Positions 8,454 to 17,421 of a stretch of 64,000 nt of DNA are shown here, piece after piece. Where the stretch lies: assembly GCA_022793195.1 (NCBI GenBank), contig JAAWCJ010000029.1, forward strand, positions 124,001-188,000, in the 5' to 3' direction. A model generated the notes under the pieces. The model searched no databases and had not been told where the DNA came from. It saw only the letters and a program-made list of their open reading frames with translations. A program made the translations under genes and the position numbers. Every line of letters begins with the position of its first letter. The stretch's first letter is position 1. This stretch comes from Lachnospiraceae bacterium (GTDB taxonomy: Bacteria > Bacillota > Clostridia > Lachnospirales > Lachnospiraceae).

Positions 8454-9512
8454 TTATTGTGCATCTCTTAATTGGAGCCAAAGTTTATTAAAAAGCTCAT
8501 CCCCCTCAGCACCCAGAGAATGGAACACTTCGCATTTACTTAAAATGTCTTCGCCAGGGAACACGGCAGGGTTCTCAAGAAGCTCCTTATCCATCAGCTC
8601 CTGGGCACCGGTGTTGGGCGTAGAGTAGGTAATATATTCAAAATTTTTGAGGGCAATATCCGGCCGGTTCAAGAAATCAATCCACGCCTCTGCGTTCTCC
8701 TTATTCTCCGCGTCGGCAGGAATGACCCAGGAATCAATAAAATAATTGCTTCCCTCCTTCGGCACCACATATTTCAAATCCGGATTGGCCCCCTGAAGCT
8801 GAAGTACTTCTCCCGAATAACACATGGCGATGGAAGCGCTGCCGGAGATCATGCTGTCTTTGATCTGGTCCATCACATACCGCTGCAAAAGGGGTTTCTG
8901 CTGAAGAAGCAACTCCTGGGCCTCCAAAAGCTCCGCTTCATTTGTGGTATTGATGGAATATCCAAGAATCTCCAGAGGCGCCACAAATAAATCCCTTGGG
9001 CTGTTATACATGAGAATATTTCCCTTATATTCCTCATTCCAGAGGGCCTCCCAGCTGTCAATCTCATCGTCAATGAGCGCCGTATTATATAAAATACCCA
9101 AGGTTCCGAAGGTATATGGCACAGAATACTTATTTTCCGGGTCAAAGGTCCTGGAGCCTTCCATAATCCCTTCACTGATATACTTCACATTGGGAATATT
9201 GTCGAAATTAATCTCCGCCAACAGATCATTTGCAATCAGCTTCTCAATCATATAGTCTGACGGGCAAATGGCATCGTAGGAAACGCCGCCGGCCTCAATA
9301 ATGGGATACATGGCTTCATTGGTCTCAAAAGTATCATAGACCACCTCGATTCCTGTCTCCTCCTCAAAAAGTTCGATAACCTCTTCATCAATATATTCGC
9401 CCCAGTTAAAGATCTTCACCTGGCCTTTTGATTCCTTCTTCTCTCCACCGCAGCCAAAAAGCCCCAACACCATGGCCGCCGCAAGGGCTGCCGCCATCCA
9501 TCTTTTTTTCAT
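8454..9512 (-). CDS. potD: Spermidine/putrescine ABC transporter substrate-binding lipoprotein PotD
   Basis: 352 residues. A lipoprotein signal (MKKRWMAA then LGLFGCGG, lipidated Cys 21) is followed by the polyamine-binding fold: VKIFNWGEYIDEEVIELFEEE, YDAICPSDYMIEKL, YSVPYTFGTLGILYN, CYSGEVLQLQ and FIDSWVIPADAENKENAEAWIDFL. Typical length for the family. It captures polyamine outside the membrane and delivers it to PotBC. Last gene of the operon, starting 4 bases after potC. I see no clear terminator between its stop and the PHP promoter. Confidence 0.95.
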   Translation of the reverse strand: MKKRWMAAALAAAMVLGLFGCGGEKKESKGQVKIFNWGEYIDEEVIELFEEETGIEVVYDTFETNEAMYPIIEAGGVSYDAICPSDYMIEKLIANDLLAEINFDNIPNVKYISEGIMEGSRTFDPENKYSVPYTFGTLGILYNTALIDDEIDSWEALWNEEYKGNILMYNSPRDLFVAPLEILGYSINTTNEAELLEAQELLLQQKPLLQRYVMDQIKDSMISGSASIAMCYSGEVLQLQGANPDLKYVVPKEGSNYFIDSWVIPADAENKENAEAWIDFLNRPDIALKNFEYITYSTPNTGAQELMDKELLENPAVFPGEDILSKCEVFHSLGAEGDELFNKLWLQLRDAQ

Positions 9513-9516
9513 TCCG

Positions 9517-10302
9517 TCAATTCTCCTTTACAAGTTCTCTGCTTTTCCCTTTCGGCAGGTTCGCAATGACCAGAAGAACCAAAACCGCCAGGAACATAAT
9601 CGTAGACAGCGCATACAGGCTGGGCTTAATGCCCTTTCTCACTTCGCTGTAAATCAGGGTGGACAAGGTATTGACCCCCGCACCTTTTGTAAAATGGGTA
9701 ATGATAAAATCGTCCAGGGACATGGTAAATGCCATCAAAAAACCCGACAGAACACCTGGACGGATATCTGGAAATACCACCTTAAAAAACGCCTGGACAG
9801 GTGAAGCCCCCAGATCCAGGGCCGCTTCATAAGTACTCTGTTCCGTCTGTTTGATCTTTGGCATTACGCTTAAGATCACATAAGGGATGCAAAAAGTAAT
9901 GTGGGAAATCAAAATTGTCCCAAAACCCAGGCTTATGCCAAAAGCAATAAAACAGAGCATCAGGGAAATTCCCGTCACAATCTCCGCATTGACCATGGGA
10001 ATATTATTAAGCCCCATGACAATAGCCCTGGGCTTCCTCTTCATCCGGTTGATTCCAATACAGGCCGCCGTGCCGATGATGGTGGAAACCACCGCCGAAA
10101 GAAGGGCAATAATCAACGTGGTTTTAAGGGCCGACATAATCAGTTCACTGGAAAACATAGCTTCATACCATTTCAGGCTGAAACCATCCCAGCGGGACAT
10201 ATATTTGGAACTGTTGAAGGACAGTACCATCAGCGCGGCAATGGGAGCGTAGAGGAACACAAACATGATCACCAGATAAAACCGTTTGATAAATTTTATC
10301 AT
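9517..10302 (-). CDS. potC: Spermidine/putrescine ABC transporter permease PotC
   Basis: 261 residues with six membrane helices and the permease EAA loop (STYEAALDLGASPVQAFFKVVFPDI), which docks the ATPase PotA. Opens with FYLVIMFVFLYAPIAALMVLSFNSS, typical of PotC. Its start is directly adjacent to the potB stop (10303), so translation is probably coupled. Confidence 0.94.
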   Translation of the reverse strand: MIKFIKRFYLVIMFVFLYAPIAALMVLSFNSSKYMSRWDGFSLKWYEAMFSSELIMSALKTTLIIALLSAVVSTIIGTAACIGINRMKRKPRAIVMGLNNIPMVNAEIVTGISLMLCFIAFGISLGFGTILISHITFCIPYVILSVMPKIKQTEQSTYEAALDLGASPVQAFFKVVFPDIRPGVLSGFLMAFTMSLDDFIITHFTKGAGVNTLSTLIYSEVRKGIKPSLYALSTIMFLAVLVLLVIANLPKGKSRELVKEN

Positions 10303-11115
10303 TTATACAGCCGCCCCCTCTCCGTCCTTATCATATTTGGCAAACAGCACCATACTGATCAAAATAAAAACCATGAGCACCAGTGAAAGGCCGGAACCCA
10401 AATTCCAGTTGGCCGTAAAGGTAAACTCCTGCTCGATCACATTTCCAATCAGCAGCACCATACCTCCGCCCAGAAGGTCTGAAATCACAAACGTAGTCAA
10501 CGCCGGCACAAAAACCATGGTAATGCCGCTTATAATTCCCGGCATGCTTAATGGAAAAATCACCCGGAAAAAAGTCTGAACACCGTCGGCTCCCAAATCC
10601 CTGGCGGCTTCCACCGTATCGTCGCCGATCTTAATGAGCACATTATAAATAGGAAGAACCATAAACGGCAAAAAATTATAAACCATGCCGAATACAATGG
10701 CTGCCTGAGTGTTAATGATATTGATTCCCGGCAGATGGAAAAAGGCCAGAATATTATTGATGACTCCATTTTTATCAAGAAGCGTCTGCCAGGCCATGGT
10801 ACGCAGCAGGAAATTCATCCACATGGGCAGGATAAAAAGGAATACCACAAAACTTCCCTTTTTCACATGAAGCCCTTTTAAAATCATGGCCAGCGGATAG
10901 GCCAGGAGAAGACAGATGGCCGTACTGAGCACTGACAATTTCAACGACCGAAGGAGGGCGCTTACTTTCTCAGGAGAAGCAATGGCCGCAAGGTTTTCCA
11001 GTGTAAAGGTCCCCGACCGGTCCGTCAGCCCATAATAAAACACAAACAGTAACGGAATGACAATAAAGCCCGCCATCCATACAATGTACGGAGCCGCTAA
11101 TGATTTTTTACCCAT
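10303..11115 (-). CDS. potB: Spermidine/putrescine ABC transporter permease PotB
   Basis: 270 residues from the ATG at 11115 ([10 protein letters not shown]), preceded by GGTGGGAG. An in-frame ATG 21 bases upstream is possible, but its own first codons form the ribosome site. Six helices; the EAA loop is [27 protein letters not shown] split over about residues 180-205. Heterodimer partner of PotC. It overlaps the potA stop by 8 bases, indicating translational coupling. Confidence 0.93.
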   Translation of the reverse strand: MGKKSLAAPYIVWMAGFIVIPLLFVFYYGLTDRSGTFTLENLAAIASPEKVSALLRSLKLSVLSTAICLLLAYPLAMILKGLHVKKGSFVVFLFILPMWMNFLLRTMAWQTLLDKNGVINNILAFFHLPGINIINTQAAIVFGMVYNFLPFMVLPIYNVLIKIGDDTVEAARDLGADGVQTFFRVIFPLSMPGIISGITMVFVPALTTFVISDLLGGGMVLLIGNVIEQEFTFTANWNLGSGLSLVLMVFILISMVLFAKYDKDGEGAAV

Positions 11116-12181
11116 TGACTCCCACCGCCTCCTCATCCTCCGACTCCGGCTTCTTCATGATCTGAATATTGAAGGGATCCACATCAATACCCACTTTCGC
11201 TCCCACCGGATGACAGACCGTAGAATGAACCAACCATTCAAACCCTCCGGCCATCACTTCCATTTCATAATGAACGCCTTTAAAGATAATATGGGACACC
11301 ACGCCGGAAAGACGTCCTTCTCCTTCCGGGTGCAGCTCCACGTCCTCCGGACGGATTACCACGTCCACCGGACGGTTCCTCCCAAAGCCCGTGTCCACGC
11401 AGGGGAACTTCACCCCAAAAATTTCCACCAGCTTATCCTCAATCATCAGGCCGTCAATAATATTGCTGTCCCCGATGAAGTCTGCCACAAAGGCATTTTC
11501 CGGCTCATTATAAATATCCTCCGGCGTCCCCATCTGCTGGATATATCCCTGGTTCATAACCACGATGGTGTCCGACATGGTCAGGGCCTCTTCCTGGTCA
11601 TGGGTCACATAAATAAAGGTGATTCCCAGCTCATTTTTCAGCCGGATCAGCTCATACTGCATATCCTGTCTCAGCTTCAAATCCAATGCCCCCAAGGGTT
11701 CATCAAGGAGCAGTACTCTGGGTTCATTGACGATGGCCCTTGCAATGGCGATCCTTTGCTGCTGACCGCCGGAAAGAGAAGAGACGCTGCGCCTCTCGTA
11801 TCCATCCAGGTTCACCAGTTTCAGGGCATATTTGATTTTGTCATTGATGTATGACTTTGTTTTTCCTTTGATCTTTAACCCAAAAGCAATGTTTTCAGCA
11901 ATATTCATATGGGAAAACAAGGCATATTTTTGGAAAACCGTGTTGAGCTGCCGCTTGTTTGGCGCCAAATCCGTAATATCCGTCCCCTCAAAATAAACCC
12001 GTCCCGTATCCGGCTTTTCAAAGCCGCCGATAATTCTGAGAGTGGTGGTCTTTCCGCAACCGCTGGGCCCCAGTAATGTCATAAACTCATTTTCTTTGAT
12101 GGACAATTCCAGCTGGTCAAGAACCATGGTTCCGTCAAAAATTTTAGAAACTTTGTCCAGGCGAATTAATTGTGCGCTCAT
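11108..12181 (-). CDS. potA: Spermidine/putrescine ABC transporter ATP-binding protein PotA
   Basis: 357 residues. Walker [10 protein letters not shown] (about 38-46), Q-loop, signature [14 protein letters not shown], Walker [13 protein letters not shown], switch His in VTHDQEEAL, and a C-terminal TOBE-type regulatory domain (about 260-345; [14 protein letters not shown]). It powers uptake through PotBC. It starts 11 bases after the XRE-cupin regulator gene. Confidence 0.95.
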   Translation of the reverse strand: MSAQLIRLDKVSKIFDGTMVLDQLELSIKENEFMTLLGPSGCGKTTTLRIIGGFEKPDTGRVYFEGTDITDLAPNKRQLNTVFQKYALFSHMNIAENIAFGLKIKGKTKSYINDKIKYALKLVNLDGYERRSVSSLSGGQQQRIAIARAIVNEPRVLLLDEPLGALDLKLRQDMQYELIRLKNELGITFIYVTHDQEEALTMSDTIVVMNQGYIQQMGTPEDIYNEPENAFVADFIGDSNIIDGLMIEDKLVEIFGVKFPCVDTGFGRNRPVDVVIRPEDVELHPEGEGRLSGVVSHIIFKGVHYEMEVMAGGFEWLVHSTVCHPVGAKVGIDVDPFNIQIMKKPESEDEEAVGVNG

Positions 12182-12192
12182 GTACTATCCTC

Positions 12193-12726
12193 CTAAAAAT
12201 TGGGCGGAGAACTGATCCAGATCAGGGCTGCGCCGGTCTTTGATGTAAGATAATGTTTTTTATCCGGTGTAAAATAAAAGGACTCTCCCTTTTTCGCCCG
12301 GTAGCTTTTATTTCCAAGGTGTATCATTACCGCCCCCTGGAGCACGTATCCAAACTCCTCTCCGTCATGGGGCGTATCAGGATAGGTGGAACCACCCTTT
12401 TCCAAGGTCAGGAGAATCGGCTCCATCACGTTCTTCTGTGCATTGGGAATGATCCATTGAATTGAATTTTTTAGCTCCCCGTCCTCCTTCACAAAATAGT
12501 CTTCTGTGCCAAACACAATCTGCTCATCCACGTCTGCCGTAAAAAACTCGTTTAAAGTAGTTCCCAGACACTGAAGAATATCTGTCAGCGTGGCAATGGA
12601 CGGCGATGTCAAATCCCGCTCCAACTGGGAAATGAATCCCTTGGACAGTTCCGCCCGGTCAGCCAGCTCCTCCTGAGTCAGGCCCTTCAAAATCCGCAGC
12701 TCCTTCAGTTTCTGTCCGATCTCCAC
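12193..12726 (-). CDS. XRE-family HTH/cupin transcriptional regulator of the pot operon
   Basis: 177 residues. The N-terminal helix-turn-helix (about 6-60; LTQEELADRAELSKGFISQLERD) is followed by a cupin barrel (about 105-172; PHDGEEFGYVLQG, KKGESFYFTPDKKHY). The same layout occurs in PuuR-type polyamine sensors, which repress polyamine genes until a ligand binds the cupin. It is the first gene of the pot transcript, so autoregulation through the palindrome at 12938-12956 is likely (inference). Confidence 0.88.
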   Translation of the reverse strand: MEIGQKLKELRILKGLTQEELADRAELSKGFISQLERDLTSPSIATLTDILQCLGTTLNEFFTADVDEQIVFGTEDYFVKEDGELKNSIQWIIPNAQKNVMEPILLTLEKGGSTYPDTPHDGEEFGYVLQGAVMIHLGNKSYRAKKGESFYFTPDKKHYLTSKTGAALIWISSPPNF

Positions 12727-12760
12727 TGGATCTCCCCTCCCTCTTTCCTCTTAGCTTCCT

Positions 12761-12928
12761 TTCATTCCCAACTGCATGCCGCAGCCGGTCCCGCTTCGCC
12801 GGTACACGACGCTTCGCGTCTTTTGGCTGCGGCTGACGGGCGTTCCGCCCTATACCCCGTAAAAACTTTCCCTTTGGAAAGCAAGCTTTCCTTCGGGAAA
12901 GTTTTTACGGGGTGCAGTTCGGAATGAA
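12761..12928. repeat. Large multi-branched palindromic element in the pot leader
   Basis: The 397-base gap between the XRE-cupin gene and the phosphoesterase fusion holds this element plus the promoter region. Outer 16-base arms (12761-12776 and 12913-12928, one mismatch) enclose three arms: GCCGCAGCC with GGCTGCGGC (12778-12786, 12825-12833), itself holding smaller hairpins such as GACGC-TTC-GCGTC; GGGCG-TTC-CGCCC (12838-12850); and a perfect 19-base stem (12854-12872 with 12895-12913) with a nested 7-base stem. It has no ORF. It would be transcribed within the roughly 240-base pot 5' leader. It could be a miniature mobile element or a structured leader RNA. Confidence 0.8.
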
Positions 12929-12937
12929 TAAACAAAA

Positions 12938-12956
12938 AGTTTAGTATACCTAAACT
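12938..12956. promoter_or_regulatory. Palindromic operator candidate for the XRE-cupin regulator
   Basis: Perfect inverted repeat AGTTTAG-5 bases-CTAAACT, located about 14-33 bases downstream of the -10 box of the pot promoter. The position suits repression by the first gene of the operon. Direct observation of symmetry; the link to the regulator is inference. Confidence 0.6.
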
Positions 12957-12970
12957 ATAAAACAGCTTCT

Positions 12971-12998
12971 ATTATACATGTTTTTAAGGTGGTGTCAA
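12971..12998 (-). promoter_or_regulatory. Consensus promoter of the pot operon
   Basis: Complement reads TTGACA (12993-12998), 16-base spacer, TATAAT (12971-12976): both hexamers match the sigma-A consensus perfectly. It points to the XRE-cupin regulator and potABCD. A 9-base perfect inverted repeat (TTTTGACAC at 13012-13020, GTGTCAAAA at 13033-13041) lies just upstream and may be another protein site or part of a terminator. Confidence 0.78.
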
Positions 12999-13048
12999 TG
13001 GTTTTTTCACTTTTTGACACGTTGTTCCTTATGTGTCAAAATGTTCTG

Positions 13049-13080
13049 AGGCCGGAAACCTGTTTTCGGGTTCCCGGCCT
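13049..13080. terminator. Terminator-like hairpin downstream of the phosphoesterase-rubrerythrin gene
   Basis: 12-base stem with one mismatch (AGGCCGGAAACC and its partner), 8-base loop. The T-run (TTATTTTTT) is on the plus-strand side; on the minus strand only CAGAACATTTT follows. It would serve the minus-strand gene ending at 13124, but the weak tract makes this uncertain. Confidence 0.5.
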
Positions 13081-13123
13081 TTATTTTTTACGAAATTTTT
13101 TATCAGCAGCCAAAAATCTTCTG

Positions 13124-14392
13124 TCACTTTGTTCCGGCCCGGTATGTTTCAAATTGCCGTTTCGGCCCTCCACATACAGGACAGCGTTCTGAGGCAGATT
13201 CCTCTGTCATCACATATCCGCAAATGGGGCAGACATAGATTGTTTCCTCAGAAAAGTTTTCCGGATCTGCCGCTTTTTTTAGCAAAGAAGCGTGTTCTTT
13301 TTCTGCCGCGGATGCCCCCGCATAAGCTTGTCTGGCCAGGGGGCTTTCGTGTTCTGCGGCGTATTGCTCCATTGTCCTGTAGAGATATTCATGTTCAAAC
13401 TCCTCCCCCGGCACATAGGTTTCTGCCGCCTCCATAAAAGCTGCCGGCCGTTCGAGAACAGAATAAAAATTTCTGGCATGGTGATACTCGGAAGCCGCAA
13501 GGGCACGAAAAAGGTTGGCAATCCGTTCCATCCCTCTGCGCTCTGCCCGGTCCGCAAACATCAGATACCGAAGATGGGCCATCAGTTCCCCTTCCACCGT
13601 CTCCTGAAGCCTCTGCCTCAAAACTACATTCTTCCGCTCCTTTCCATAACAGTCCTCCGAAAGATTGGAAATCCGATACTCAAGTGTGCCATTCTTTTCA
13701 TAAAAATGAACCACATGGTGCTCCACATCACATGCACGGATCTCCTTTGACACATCCTCAATCATGGCGCCTCCGCCGCCGGTACAAATCAGGGGAATCC
13801 CGTCCACCTGATCCACAAACCGGGAATGGACATGGCCGCAAAGCAAATATTTTACTTTTTCCTTCCAGGGTCCATAAGCTTTTTTCAAACGGCAAAACTC
13901 CTCCTCAGAAACACAATTCTGGATAAAATGGTTCGGAACAGGAATATGAAATGCCACAATAACCTGCCTGACTTCCCCCATGGAAAGAACTTCGGACAAA
14001 AGCGCAAGCCCCTCCTCCTCAAAAGAGCGGACGGCATTATCCAATACCACAACCGCAAAATTCTCTGCTAAAAGGGCATAATTCTTTTGTCCGAAATATT
14101 CCGTATAAGCTCCTGTATCATGATTTCCCCTGAGGGAATAAACGTCATTCCCCGCCAGTATTTCCGTCATTTCCCGGATTATCTGGTAGTAATGGGCCGT
14201 ACCCGTCGGCACTAAATCGCCCACAACCAGAGTAATATCATCTCTGCCGCTCTCTTCCAGGGCACCGGCATATACCTTCATATTATAAGTGCCAAGGCCC
14301 TCACATCCCGGATCTCCGATCACCCCCACAGAATGTACGCCTGGAAGCCTGATTATGGGGCTTGCCACCCTCTTCATTTTGTTTTTTTCCAT
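13124..14392 (-). CDS. Fusion of calcineurin-like metallophosphoesterase, rubrerythrin and rubredoxin-like domains
   Basis: 422 residues in one frame. Residues about 20-245 form a metallophosphoesterase: VIGDPGC, VVGDLVP, LRGNHD, AFHIPVP and CGHVHSR. The first motif lacks the usual His (DPG in place of DxH) and the second has Pro where the DxxD-type motif usually has Asp, so metal binding may be altered. Residues about 262-380 are a rubrerythrin four-helix diiron domain with E.ELMAHLRY, EYHHARNF, EFEHEYLY and EKEHASLL. A C-terminal knuckle has CPICG and CPVCGG, as in rubredoxin. Rubrerythrins reduce peroxide in anaerobes, so a role in oxidative stress with a phosphoester substrate is an inference. 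ATG at 14392 follows a GGAGGTAAAGA ribosome site. Confidence 0.88.
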   Translation of the reverse strand: MEKNKMKRVASPIIRLPGVHSVGVIGDPGCEGLGTYNMKVYAGALEESGRDDITLVVGDLVPTGTAHYYQIIREMTEILAGNDVYSLRGNHDTGAYTEYFGQKNYALLAENFAVVVLDNAVRSFEEEGLALLSEVLSMGEVRQVIVAFHIPVPNHFIQNCVSEEEFCRLKKAYGPWKEKVKYLLCGHVHSRFVDQVDGIPLICTGGGGAMIEDVSKEIRACDVEHHVVHFYEKNGTLEYRISNLSEDCYGKERKNVVLRQRLQETVEGELMAHLRYLMFADRAERRGMERIANLFRALAASEYHHARNFYSVLERPAAFMEAAETYVPGEEFEHEYLYRTMEQYAAEHESPLARQAYAGASAAEKEHASLLKKAADPENFSEETIYVCPICGYVMTEESASERCPVCGGPKRQFETYRAGTK

Positions 14393-14479
14393 CTTCTTTA
14401 CCTCCTAAACGGGACTGTTGCAAAACGCAAGATATTCCAGTCTGTAAATCTGCCTGTTCCCTCCCGCCACATACCATAA

Positions 14480-14521
14480 AAAACGCCATACAAAGGCCGA
14501 TATCTTTTCGCATGGCGTTTT
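14480..14521 (-). terminator. Terminator of the purine permease gene
   Basis: 10-base perfect arms AAAACGCCAT/ATGGCGTTTT with further pairing inside, followed on the complement by a run of six T. It lies 27 bases past the permease stop. Confidence 0.82.
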
Positions 14522-14547
14522 CCATTTTTCCCGATTTTTAAAACCTT

Positions 14548-15867
14548 TTAAATCTGTGCATCCAGAATATACATTGCAATAAAGATCGCCGACAGGATAT
14601 ATACCAGTACCGGTACCTCTTTTGCCTTGCCGCGGCAAACCTTAATCACAGCATAAGAGATAAATCCAAAACCGATACCATCGGAAATGCTGTAAGCAAA
14701 AGGCATCATGGAGATTGTCAAAAAACAGGGAAGGGCTGTCTCAAAATCACCCCAGTTGATCTTCACCGCACCCATCATCATATAAACACCTACGATGATC
14801 AAAGCAGGAGCTGTCGCCGCACCAGGCACAATTCCGGCAATGGGAGCTAAAAGTACACATAACAGGAACAACAGTCCGGTCACTACGGAAGCAAGCCCGG
14901 TACGGCCACCTTCCTGGATACCGGTGGAAGATTCCACAAAAGTGGTGACAGTGGAAGTACCAAGGCAGGCGCCCACACAGGTGGCGATTGCATCGGCAAT
15001 CAGCGCACGGTCCCCTCCGGGAAGATTCCCGTCCTTGTCAAGCATTCCGGCATTTCCTGCCGTACCAAGCAAAGTACCCACCGTATCAAAACAGTCCACA
15101 ATGAAAAAGCTGACAACTGCCGTGATCAGAGGCAGAACCCCCATAGACATCACTCCGCCAAAATCCAGCTGGAACGCCGTCATGCTGATGTTCCCGATAT
15201 TACTCATGGTCATGCTCTCCGGCATAACGGTAATTCCCATGGGAATACCGATAATGGTGGTAGCAATGATTCCAATGAAAATAGCCGCTTTTACTTTATG
15301 GGCAATCAGGATACCGGTAATCAGAAGACCAATAATGGCAAGGAGCGCCGAGCCTTTGGTAATGGCCCCCATATCAGTATAGCTGCTGGGATCCGGACCA
15401 ATACACTTTACAATTCCTGCATTTAAAAGGCCGATAAAAGCGATGAACAAACCGATACCAACGGAAATCGCATCTTTTAAGCAAACCGGAATCGACGCGA
15501 TGATCTTACTTCTCAAAGGAGAAACCGTGACCACCAGGAACAGGATACCGGAAATCAGAACAATGGTCAGTCCCTGCTGCCAGGTATAGCCCATACTGAA
15601 ACAAAGTGTATAGGTAAAAAATGCATTCAATCCCATACCAGGAGCCTGTGCAAAAGGCACATTGGCAATGAACGCCGTCAAAAGCGTACCAATGGCCGCC
15701 GAGAGGCAGGTTGCAACCATGACTGCCGTAAAGTCCATACCTGCTTCAGACAGATAAGTGGGATTTACAAAAATAATGTAAGCCATGGCAAAGAACGTGG
15801 TAACACCGGCGATCACCTCTGTCCGCACATTGGTGCCGTGCTCCTTCAGTTTGAAAAACTTTTCCAT
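14548..15867 (-). CDS. NCS2-family guanine/hypoxanthine (purine) permease
   Basis: 439 residues from ATG 15867, chosen for GGAGGACAAAA directly before it (an upstream in-frame ATG at 15897 lacks one). AzgA/PbuG-type proton symporter with about 12-14 helices; typical sequences are EVIAGVTTFFAMAYIIFVNP, APGMGLNAFFTYT, DAISVGIGLFIAFIGL and GTSTVTTFVESSTGI. It imports purine bases for salvage. I looked for a purine riboswitch in the 5' region and did not find one. Single-gene unit with its own promoter and terminator. Confidence 0.93.
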   Translation of the reverse strand: MEKFFKLKEHGTNVRTEVIAGVTTFFAMAYIIFVNPTYLSEAGMDFTAVMVATCLSAAIGTLLTAFIANVPFAQAPGMGLNAFFTYTLCFSMGYTWQQGLTIVLISGILFLVVTVSPLRSKIIASIPVCLKDAISVGIGLFIAFIGLLNAGIVKCIGPDPSSYTDMGAITKGSALLAIIGLLITGILIAHKVKAAIFIGIIATTIIGIPMGITVMPESMTMSNIGNISMTAFQLDFGGVMSMGVLPLITAVVSFFIVDCFDTVGTLLGTAGNAGMLDKDGNLPGGDRALIADAIATCVGACLGTSTVTTFVESSTGIQEGGRTGLASVVTGLLFLLCVLLAPIAGIVPGAATAPALIIVGVYMMMGAVKINWGDFETALPCFLTISMMPFAYSISDGIGFGFISYAVIKVCRGKAKEVPVLVYILSAIFIAMYILDAQI

Positions 15868-15897
15868 TTTTGTCCTCCGTTTCTTGACACATAACAT

Positions 15898-15980
15898 GCC
15901 GGAACAGAAATAATTTGTCTGCTCCGGCTGTGATTATTTAACACTATGGTTATCCTATCATAAAATTTTTATAAACTCAA
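15898..15980 (-). promoter_or_regulatory. Promoter and leader hairpin of the purine permease
   Basis: Complement: TTGAGT (15975-15980), 17 bases, TAGGAT (15952-15957), with TGA as extended -10. Between promoter and gene a 10-base imperfect inverted repeat (GCCGGAGCAG with CTGTTCCGGC, 15898-15928) can fold in the leader. It does not match the conserved purine riboswitch core. Confidence 0.5.
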
Positions 15981-16009
15981 CGGAAAATTAAGAAAAATTT
16001 AATTTTTTG

Positions 16010-17365
16010 TCAATCGCCGTATAAAATGGAACCATCGACAGCGTTGACCGCAAAGAGACACTCCCCTTCGGCCGGATTCGACGTCCTTCTGTTACCATTT
16101 TCATCAATTTCGGTATAAGAACCATACGCCTCCCAGGCAGGCAACAGCCGTCCCTCCCCACTGCCCTCAAAGTCCTGCACCCAGCGGTATACCAGGCGAA
16201 TCTCCTCCACAGACACAGACTCCAGTTTGCTTGGTTCACACATAATCCGTATTTCCGACTGCCTGTATATTTCCCGGATTTCAGAAAAAGGCAGAAGTTC
16301 CACCGGCGTCCCGTCATTTCCAATGACATAATCTCTGTATCTCAGTTCTGCCACTCCTTTGTCATCTATGACAAACTTCAGTCCGCTGTATACAATGGGG
16401 ACTCCGCCAAGCTCCCTCATATAGTGAAAGGCATATCCCTCCCGCAGTCCGCTCCAATAATCGAATTCCTGTTTTTTTGCATAGGCAAGGGTAAATTCCC
16501 CCGAAAGGCCCATCCGTTCCATGTAGTCCTCTGCCAGGTCTTCCGCCAGTTCCATGGAAATCGTACAGCTGTTTTGCTCCATTAGCGGCCACGGCAGAAA
16601 ATACATACCGGCGCTGCTCATATTGACCCTCATGGTTCTCTGTTCCCAGTCGGTGAACCCTTCCAGATGTTTAAAACTTTTCCCGCCCTCTTCCTTTTGA
16701 TAATCTTCCGTCTGCAAAGGCACTTCTACCTTTTGAACCTCTTTCTCCGTTTCCTTAAGCCACTGCTTATCCGACTGCAACGTCTCCTCCAATAACCGGC
16801 GGTCTTCCTCTCCGTCGTAATATTGGTTTTCCAGGCGCAGTTTCGTTTCCTGCTCCATGTCCACAAGATATTCATAAGCTTCCGGTTCTACACGGTAGAG
16901 TCCACCCTCCCCCAGGAGAGGCTTCACATACTGCCCGATCTCATTCTCCCCAAATGATTTCTTTTGTGCGGAAACTTCCAGAAAAGAATCCGCATCCGGG
17001 ACAACCACCTCTGCATCGATGGTTTTAACCACACCGTTTTCCCCTGTCACTTTCTCTTCCGAAACATATTCCGGTATCCCGTACTTTTCCCGCAGGGCTT
17101 TCTGCTTTTCCGTCTCCCCAGGTATATTCTCAGCCATAAGCCCCCTCTCTTTTTCCTTCCGTCCCACGGATTCCCCTGCACTGCCCTGTCCGCTTTTTTT
17201 CTGCCCTTCTTCCGTCGGAGAAGCGTCCTCCGCCTCAGAGAGTGCGTCCGGCTTTTTCACTGAAATGTTCTCCACCTCCGCCTTTCCACAGCCGATTCCA
17301 AGCGTAATGCTGAACAAAAGCCCTGCCGCCAATATGGCCAACATCCCTTTTTTTACATTTTTCAT
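16010..17365 (-). CDS. Predicted lipoprotein encoded with a two-component system
   Basis: 451 residues from ATG 17365, preceded by AAAGGAGATGG. Signal region with LGIGCGKAE suggests lipidation at Cys, though the residue at -3 is Gly and departs from the usual lipobox. An acidic linker rich in Glu, Lys and Ser follows, then a large extracellular domain ending in a part containing LPAWEAYGSY and AVNAVDGSILY. It resembles Lachnospiraceae DUF6034 or YycI-like kinase-associated lipoproteins (weak). It is the third gene after the response regulator and kinase, so it may be the accessory sensor of that pair (inference). Confidence 0.7.
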   Translation of the reverse strand: MKNVKKGMLAILAAGLLFSITLGIGCGKAEVENISVKKPDALSEAEDASPTEEGQKKSGQGSAGESVGRKEKERGLMAENIPGETEKQKALREKYGIPEYVSEEKVTGENGVVKTIDAEVVVPDADSFLEVSAQKKSFGENEIGQYVKPLLGEGGLYRVEPEAYEYLVDMEQETKLRLENQYYDGEEDRRLLEETLQSDKQWLKETEKEVQKVEVPLQTEDYQKEEGGKSFKHLEGFTDWEQRTMRVNMSSAGMYFLPWPLMEQNSCTISMELAEDLAEDYMERMGLSGEFTLAYAKKQEFDYWSGLREGYAFHYMRELGGVPIVYSGLKFVIDDKGVAELRYRDYVIGNDGTPVELLPFSEIREIYRQSEIRIMCEPSKLESVSVEEIRLVYRWVQDFEGSGEGRLLPAWEAYGSYTEIDENGNRRTSNPAEGECLFAVNAVDGSILYGD

Positions 17366-17421
17366 AAGTTCCATCTCCTTTCTTTTCTTCACTATAAAAG
17401 AAAGTTTCCCCAAAGTCCTCA

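Noticed and set aside
11057-11854. 265-codon plus-strand frame
   Set aside because: Antisense shadow of potA and potB; composition is rich in His, Gln and Pro as expected for a reverse frame.
14408-14428. GGACTGTTGCA-like sequence resembling one arm of the terminator at 6602
   Set aside because: No complementary arm was found nearby, so the match may be chance.
15868-16009. Purine riboswitch upstream of the purine permease
   Set aside because: The leader has one imperfect hairpin but not the conserved three-way-junction core sequences.
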